Positions 4,920 to 8,704 of a stretch of DNA of 8,704 nucleotides are shown here, piece by piece. How positions within the stretch are numbered: the stretch's first letter is position 1; every line of letters starts with the position of its first letter. The DNA lies in NCBI GenBank assembly GCA_025935735.1, contig JAICUS010000233.1:1-8704 (forward strand). Reading direction: 5' to 3'. The stretch is from Solirubrobacteraceae bacterium (GTDB lineage Bacteria; Actinomycetota; Thermoleophilia; Solirubrobacterales; Solirubrobacteraceae). The notes beneath the pieces were generated by a model, which was given only the letters and a program-made list of their open reading frames with translations, did no database searches and had not been told where the DNA came from. The position numbers and the translations under genes are program-made.

Positions 4920-5369
4920 GTGCAAGCAAATGCTGCATCGACGCGGCAGCTTTCGGAGCTCATGGCGCCGCTGTGGGCGTACCTGAACCGGAAGTCCTCG
5001 GCCGACCTGTTCCGGATGGTCGCCGAGCTTGACTCCTCCTTCTCCCAGGTGAAGATGCTGTTCCTGCTCGAGGACGGCGGCGAGCACTCCGTCAAGGAGA
5101 TCGCCGAGCGCCTCGGCCTGTCGCTCCCAGCCGCCTCCCGGGCGGTCGACGGGCTCATCCAGCGGGGCTACGTCTCCCGCCGCGAATCCGCCACGGACCG
5201 GCGCTCGCGGCTGGTCGCGCTGACGCAAGACGGCCGCGCGGTCGTCGAGCGGGTGCTGCGCGCGCGCTTCCACACGCTGGAGGCGTTCGCGGACGAGCTC
5301 ACGCCGGAGGAGCGGGACTGCCTCTACACCGCCCTCCTCCCCATCGTCGAAAGGATCGCCTCCCCGTGA
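4920..5369 (+). CDS. MarR-family transcriptional regulator
   Basis: This 149-residue protein (numbered from GTG 4920) has the MarR plan: N-terminal dimerisation helices (QLSELMAPLWAYLNR and following), a winged helix-turn-helix (about residues 57-83, SVKEIAERLGLSLPAASRAV with recognition helix), a wing carrying the family-typical D-R-R (DRRSRLVALT, about 94-103), and C-terminal helices that complete the dimer interface. MarR proteins usually repress and are released by small phenolic or drug-like ligands. It overlaps the downstream exporter gene by 4 bp (GTGA, 5366-5369), so it very likely controls that exporter and itself, through the palindrome at 4885-4906. Start choice: GTG 4920 because of the TATGTT box; ATG 4908 or GTG 4869 would give longer N-termini with no visible domain. 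Confidence 0.9.
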   Translation: MQANAASTRQLSELMAPLWAYLNRKSSADLFRMVAELDSSFSQVKMLFLLEDGGEHSVKEIAERLGLSLPAASRAVDGLIQRGYVSRRESATDRRSRLVALTQDGRAVVERVLRARFHTLEAFADELTPEERDCLYTALLPIVERIASP

Positions 5370-6916
5370 CCGACCGGCTCCGGCTCACCGATGCCAACCG
5401 CCGCTGGTGGACGCTGGCGGCGATGTGCTTCGCCCTCGCCATGGTGATGCTCGACAACACCGTGACGAACGTCGCGCTGCCGTCCATCCAGCGCAGCCTC
5501 CACGCCTCGCTCTCCGGCCTGGAGTGGACCGTCAACGCCTACACCCTGTCCTTCGCCGTGCTGCTCGTGACCGGCGGGCGCCTCGGCGACATCTTCGGCC
5601 GCCGCAAGGTCTTCCTGATCGGCGTGGTGGCCTTCGCCGCCGCCTCCGGGCTGATCGCGCTCGCCCCCACCGAGGGCTGGCTCGTGACCTTCCGCGCGCT
5701 CCAGGGCGTCGGCGCGGCCCTGATGATGCCGGCGACGCTGTCGATCATCACCAACGCGTTCCCGCCCCAGGAGCGCGGCAAGGCGATCGGCACGTGGGCC
5801 GGCGTGTCCGCCATCGCCCTCGCGATCGGCCCGCTGCTCGGCGGCTGGCTGACCGAGGACGTCACCTGGCGGGCGATCTTCATCATCAACATCCCGGTGG
5901 CCGTCGTGGCGGTGATCGTCACCCTGTTCGCCGCCCACGAGTCGCGCGACGAGACGGCGACCCGCCAGGTGGACATCCCGGGCATCGCCGCGCTCACCAT
6001 CGGCCTGACGGCGCTCGTCCTGGCGCTCGTGGAGAGCAACAGCTGGGGCTGGGGCTCGGCTCGGATCGTCGGCCTGCTGGTCGTGGCCGCCATCGGGCTC
6101 GTCGGCTTCGTGGCGATCGAGCGCCGCTCCCCGGCTCCGGTCGTGGACTTCGCGTTCTTCCGCGCGCGCTCGTTCGTGGGCGCCAACGTGGTCGCGTTCA
6201 CGATCTCGTTCGCGATGTTCGCGGTGTTCTTCTTCACGACGCTGTACCTGCAGAACGTCCTGCACTACTCGCCGCTGGAGACCGGCGTGCGGTTCCTGCC
6301 GTCGACGCTGGTGGTGATGGTCTGCGGGCCGCTGGCGGGGCGGCTGAGCGACCGCATCGGGCCGCGCGTGCCGCTGGTCATCGGGCTGCTGCTGGTGGCC
6401 GCCTCGCTGGCCTGGCAGTCGCGCATCCAGGTCGACACGAGCTACGGCTTCCTGGCCCCGGCGTTCGTCCTCCTGGGCGCCGGCATGGGCTTCTCCATGT
6501 CGCCGATGAGCACGGCGGCGATGAACGCCGTCGACCGCACGAAGGCCGGCGTGGCCTCGGGCACGCTGTCGATGACCCGCATGGTGGGCTCGACGTTCGG
6601 CGTGGCGGCGATGGGCGCGCTGGTGGCGGCGATCGGCCGGCACGACTTGGCGCGCTCGCTCCCGGGCGTCCCGCACGCCGCGCGCGAGCGGCTCGTGGAG
6701 GCGCTCGGCTCCGGCGCCGCGCCGTCCGGCGCGCCCGCCGGCGTGCGCAGCGCCGCCTCGCACGCGTTCGTGGACGCCGTCGGCACCGGCCTGACGATCG
6801 CCGCGTTCGCGATGGTCCTGGCCGCGCTGGCCGCCTGGTTCATGATCGCCCCCGGCCGCCCCGCGGCGGAGGTCCCCGTGGCGGTCGACGCCGAGGTCGA
6901 GGCCATCGCCGCGTAA
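5366..6916 (+). CDS. MFS drug exporter, DHA2 (14-TM, EmrB/QacA-type) family
   Basis: This 516-residue membrane protein has the length and motifs of the 14-helix DHA2 drug:proton antiporters. TM1 carries the D1 motif LDNTVTNVALP (Asp30). The loop after TM2 carries motif A, GGRLGDIFGRRK (70-81). The motif C region in TM5 reads AIALAIGPLLGGWL (149-162), followed by WRAIFIINIPV, very typical of the family. A second motif-A-like loop, GRLSDRIGPR (325-334), opens the C-terminal half. A soluble loop at about 425-468, rich in Ala, Gly and Pro, precedes the last helix (471-494). It should export toxic compounds in exchange for protons; the substrate is unknown. The GTG start overlaps the regulator's TGA and an AAGGA-like site lies about 11 bp upstream, so translation is probably coupled. 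Transcription likely ends at the hairpin 6926-6955. Confidence 0.92.
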   Translation: MTDRLRLTDANRRWWTLAAMCFALAMVMLDNTVTNVALPSIQRSLHASLSGLEWTVNAYTLSFAVLLVTGGRLGDIFGRRKVFLIGVVAFAAASGLIALAPTEGWLVTFRALQGVGAALMMPATLSIITNAFPPQERGKAIGTWAGVSAIALAIGPLLGGWLTEDVTWRAIFIINIPVAVVAVIVTLFAAHESRDETATRQVDIPGIAALTIGLTALVLALVESNSWGWGSARIVGLLVVAAIGLVGFVAIERRSPAPVVDFAFFRARSFVGANVVAFTISFAMFAVFFFTTLYLQNVLHYSPLETGVRFLPSTLVVMVCGPLAGRLSDRIGPRVPLVIGLLLVAASLAWQSRIQVDTSYGFLAPAFVLLGAGMGFSMSPMSTAAMNAVDRTKAGVASGTLSMTRMVGSTFGVAAMGALVAAIGRHDLARSLPGVPHAARERLVEALGSGAAPSGAPAGVRSAASHAFVDAVGTGLTIAAFAMVLAALAAWFMIAPGRPAAEVPVAVDAEVEAIAA

Positions 6917-6925
6917 GGCTCTCAT

Positions 6926-6955
6926 CCGGAGGGGCGCCGCCCGGCGCCCCTCCGG
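6926..6955 (+). terminator. Strong hairpin after the MFS gene (T-less terminator)
   Basis: CCGGAGGGGCGCC (6926-6938) pairs perfectly with GGCGCCCCTCCGG (6943-6955) around a 4-nt loop, giving a 13-bp GC-rich stem that begins 9 bp after the MFS stop. No U-tract follows, as is common for terminators of high-GC actinobacteria. The stem ends one base before the -10 box of the corA gene, so the same DNA may also act in the next promoter. Confidence 0.65.
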
Positions 6956-6956
6956 G

Positions 6957-6962
6957 TACCGT
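6957..6962 (+). promoter_or_regulatory. Putative -10 box (TACCGT) for the corA gene
   Basis: TACCGT is followed by 8 bp and the GTG at 6971, again a leaderless-type arrangement. It is a weaker match to TANNNT promoters than those of the protease and regulator, and the -35 region would fall inside the terminator stem. Confidence 0.35.
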
Positions 6963-6970
6963 GCCAGAAC

Positions 6971-7918
6971 GTGGAGGTCCTGACCACGGTCGACGAGGCG
7001 CGCATCCGCGAGCTACGCCGGCGCGACGAGTTCTTCTGGGTCGACCTGCTCTCGCCGTCCGACGAGGCGCTCGACGCGCTCGGTGCGCTGCTGCACCTGC
7101 ACCCGCTGGCGCTCGAGGACACGCGCGAGTTCCGCCAGCGCCCGAAGGTCGACACCTACGAGGACCACATCCTCCTCGTGTTCTTCACCGCGCGCAAGAC
7201 GGGCGACGCGGCCTGGCCGGCCGTCCCGCTGGAGGTCCACGTCTACGTCTCCGGCGGCTTCGTGGCGACCATCCGGCGCGACGAGTGCGACCTGCTCGAC
7301 GAGCTCCACGAGACGCTGGTGCCCGAGGGCGCGGCCGACGAGGAGTTCATCGTCTACCGCATCCTGGACTCGCTGACCGACGCCTACTACCCGGTGATCG
7401 ACGCGCTGGAGGAGCAGATCGACACGCTCGAGGCCGAGGTGCTCAGCCGCCCGCTGCGCGAGCACCTGGGCCGGATCTACCGCCTCAAGCAGGACGTGCA
7501 CAACCTGCAGCGGATCGTCGCCGGCCAGAAGGAGCAGTACCTGCGCGGCAACGAGTCGATCCTCGGCCGGGCGGGGCTGCAGAAGGGCACGCGGCCCTAC
7601 CTGCGCGACGTGGCCGACCACCTGACCCAGGTCGCCGGCGAGTTCCACCGCCAGACCGAGGACCTGATGGCGCTCACCGGCACCTACTTCAACGCGAACT
7701 CCGACCGGCTGAACGCGGTGGCCACGCGGATCGCCATCGCGGGCACGCTGTTCGTCGTCTGGACGCTCGTCACGGGCTTCTTCGGCCAGAACTTCGGCTG
7801 GCTGGTGGACCACATCAAGAGCATCCACACGTTCCTGATCTTCGGCGTCGGCGGCTTCGTCGTGCCCACTGTGATCCTGCTCACGCTGTTCTGGGTCAAG
7901 CGCGACGACTGGTTCTGA
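6971..7918 (+). CDS. corA: CorA-family divalent cation transporter (GQN variant)
   Basis: This 315-residue protein has the CorA plan: an alpha/beta cytoplasmic domain (1-135, with DLLSPSDEALDALGALLHLHPLALED typical of the family), long stalk helices (about 140-250), TM1 (251-271), a short loop, TM2 (286-309) and a charged tail ending KRDDWF. CorA pentamers carry Mg2+, Co2+ or Ni2+ inward through a pore whose mouth is formed by the GMN signature at the end of TM1. Here the signature reads GQN (272-274, in FFGQNFGW), so ion choice may differ; similar GQN forms occur in actinobacteria as far as I recall. The gene starts with GTG 8 bp after a TACCGT box and has no ribosome binding site. It ends 20 bp before the ccr gene, with no clear functional link. 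Confidence 0.9.
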   Translation: MEVLTTVDEARIRELRRRDEFFWVDLLSPSDEALDALGALLHLHPLALEDTREFRQRPKVDTYEDHILLVFFTARKTGDAAWPAVPLEVHVYVSGGFVATIRRDECDLLDELHETLVPEGAADEEFIVYRILDSLTDAYYPVIDALEEQIDTLEAEVLSRPLREHLGRIYRLKQDVHNLQRIVAGQKEQYLRGNESILGRAGLQKGTRPYLRDVADHLTQVAGEFHRQTEDLMALTGTYFNANSDRLNAVATRIAIAGTLFVVWTLVTGFFGQNFGWLVDHIKSIHTFLIFGVGGFVVPTVILLTLFWVKRDDWF

Positions 7919-7926
7919 GCGGCGGA

Positions 7927-7932
7927 TAGGCT
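7927..7932 (+). promoter_or_regulatory. Putative -10 box (TAGGCT) for the ccr gene
   Basis: TAGGCT is followed by 6 bp (CCGGCC) and the ATG at 7939, which would make the mRNA leaderless. No Shine-Dalgarno sequence lies before this ATG. The box lies in the 20-bp gap after corA, suggesting that ccr has its own promoter and is not simply read from corA. Confidence 0.45.
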
Positions 7933-7938
7933 CCGGCC

Positions 7939-8704
7939 ATGTCCGTCGACACCAGCCAGATCGCCCAGCTCGACGTCGAGCCCGGCGAGCTCCCGCCGAC
8001 GATGGCCGCCTGGGTCATCCGCGCCGAGCGCGAGGGGGAGCCGACCGAGGCCTTCCAGCTGGAGGAGATGGAGGTACCGCAGCCCGGGGCGTTCGAGGTG
8101 ATCGTGCGCGTGATGGCCGCGGGCGTGAACTTCAACAACGTGTGGGCGGCGCTGGGCAAGCCGATCTCGGTCTTCCGCTACCACGAGGAGGACCATCACA
8201 TCGGCGGCTCGGACGCGTCCGGGATCGTGTGGGCGGTCGGCGAGGGCGTGACCCGCTGGAAGCCCGGCGACGAGGTCGTCGTGCACTGCAACCAGGCCTC
8301 CTACGAGGACGTCGAGGTGCACGGGCTCGATCCGCTGGCCGCGCCCTCGCAGCAGATCTGGGGCTACGAGACGACCTGGGGCTCGTTCGCGCAGTTCTGC
8401 AAGGTCCAGGCGCAGCAGCTGCTGCCCAAGCCCGCGGCGCTGTCGTGGGAGGAGGCGGCCTCCTACGGGCTGACGTTCTTCACCGCCTACCGCATGCTGG
8501 TCGACCAGGCGCGGCTGCAGGAGGGCCACCGCGTGCTGATCTGGGGTGGCGCGGGCGGCCTGGGCGTGTTCGCCCACCAGCTGTGCGCGCTGTCCGGCGC
8601 GGACTCGCTGGGCGTCGTGTCGTCGCCCGAGAAGGGCGAGCTGGTGCAGGCGCTCGGCGCGTGCGACTACATCGACCGCAGCGAGTTCACCGGCATGATG
8701 CGCC
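7939..8704 (+). CDS. ccrA: Crotonyl-CoA carboxylase/reductase (N-terminal 255 aa, truncated by window end)
   Basis: The visible 255 residues match the N-terminal half of crotonyl-CoA carboxylase/reductase, a medium-chain dehydrogenase/reductase of about 430-450 aa. The enzyme reductively carboxylates crotonyl-CoA with NADPH and CO2 to (2S)-ethylmalonyl-CoA, the defining step of the ethylmalonyl-CoA pathway for acetate and C1 assimilation; in actinomycetes it also supplies polyketide extender units. Family blocks seen are VMAAGVNFNNVWAALGKPIS (59-77, with the Asn of the CO2-binding pocket region), GGSDASGIVWAVG (89-101), GDEVVVHCNQ (110-119), IWGYETTWGSFAQF (140-153) and the NADPH-binding GGAGGLG (203-209). 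The sequence resembles the alphaproteobacterial type more than the Streptomyces type in these blocks. A plain enoyl-CoA reductase of the same family cannot be fully excluded without the C-terminal half. Confidence 0.9.
   Translation, partial: MSVDTSQIAQLDVEPGELPPTMAAWVIRAEREGEPTEAFQLEEMEVPQPGAFEVIVRVMAAGVNFNNVWAALGKPISVFRYHEEDHHIGGSDASGIVWAVGEGVTRWKPGDEVVVHCNQASYEDVEVHGLDPLAAPSQQIWGYETTWGSFAQFCKVQAQQLLPKPAALSWEEAASYGLTFFTAYRMLVDQARLQEGHRVLIWGGAGGLGVFAHQLCALSGADSLGVVSSPEKGELVQALGACDYIDRSEFTGMMR

Noticed and set aside
3862..4938. A longer, 358-aa version of the protease starting at 4938
   Set aside because: It would overlap the divergent regulator gene and its promoter; the extra 38 residues form neither a signal peptide nor a known domain, and TATCAT lies 7 bp before the shorter GTG start.
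5407..7929. An 840-codon open frame on the + strand across the MFS and corA genes
   Set aside because: It is a GC-driven shadow in another frame: composition is Arg/Pro/Ala/Gly with no domain, while the two real frames carry clear MFS and CorA motifs.
7684..8577. A 297-codon minus-strand frame opposite corA and ccrA
   Set aside because: It is antisense to two genes with strong family motifs and shows no recognisable domain itself.
1..8704. CRISPR arrays, insertion sequences, phage genes or defence systems
   Set aside because: No spaced direct repeats, transposase, integrase or phage-type proteins were found; the gene content is ordinary chromosomal.

Overview
This is a very GC-rich chromosomal window with strong third-position GC bias and many GTG starts. 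Together with a DnaQ–UvrC-like fusion protein and promoter boxes placed directly in front of start codons, it suggests a high-GC actinobacterium. A member of the Thermoleophilia/Solirubrobacterales type is my best guess, but that placement is inference from style, not from a marker gene.

Layout, left to right. (1) Positions 1-90 hold the tail of a membrane protein on the + strand. (2) A 102-bp palindromic element (97-198) fills the first convergent junction. (3) A minus-strand block follows: a VOC/glyoxalase-fold protein (195-578), translationally coupled to an unrecognised 332-aa protein (575-1573), and upstream of both a DEDDh exonuclease fused to a UvrC/Cho-type GIY-YIG region (1631-3301). 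(4) A small lipoprotein gene (3405-3833, +) diverges from the exonuclease gene. (5) A perfect 19-bp inverted repeat (3833-3879) fills the second convergent junction. (6) An HtrA/DegP-like serine protease with a PDZ domain but no signal peptide runs on the minus strand (3862-4824). (7) A divergent promoter region (4825-4919) contains a perfect palindrome. (8) A MarR regulator (4920-5369) overlaps a 14-TM DHA2-type MFS exporter (5366-6916) by 4 bp, a classic drug-responsive pair. (9) After a strong hairpin come a CorA-family transporter (6971-7918) and the first 255 codons of crotonyl-CoA carboxylase/reductase (7939 to the window end), the key enzyme of the ethylmalonyl-CoA pathway.

Most genes are ordinary. 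The MarR/MFS pair is one regulatory unit, probably autoregulated through the palindrome. The unknown protein and the VOC protein are a second, coupled unit. The other genes look independently transcribed: several have a TANNNT -10-like box 6-8 bp before the start codon, as expected for leaderless mRNAs.

I do not see a clear novel multi-gene system. The points most worth a second look are the GIY-YIG domain with two catalytic residues replaced, the two unrelated palindromic elements that occupy the only two convergent junctions and supply stop codons, the recurrent leaderless promoter layout, the palindrome abutting the marR -10 box, the apparently cytoplasmic HtrA, the GQN variant of the CorA signature, and a seven-run G-quadruplex motif inside the exonuclease gene.
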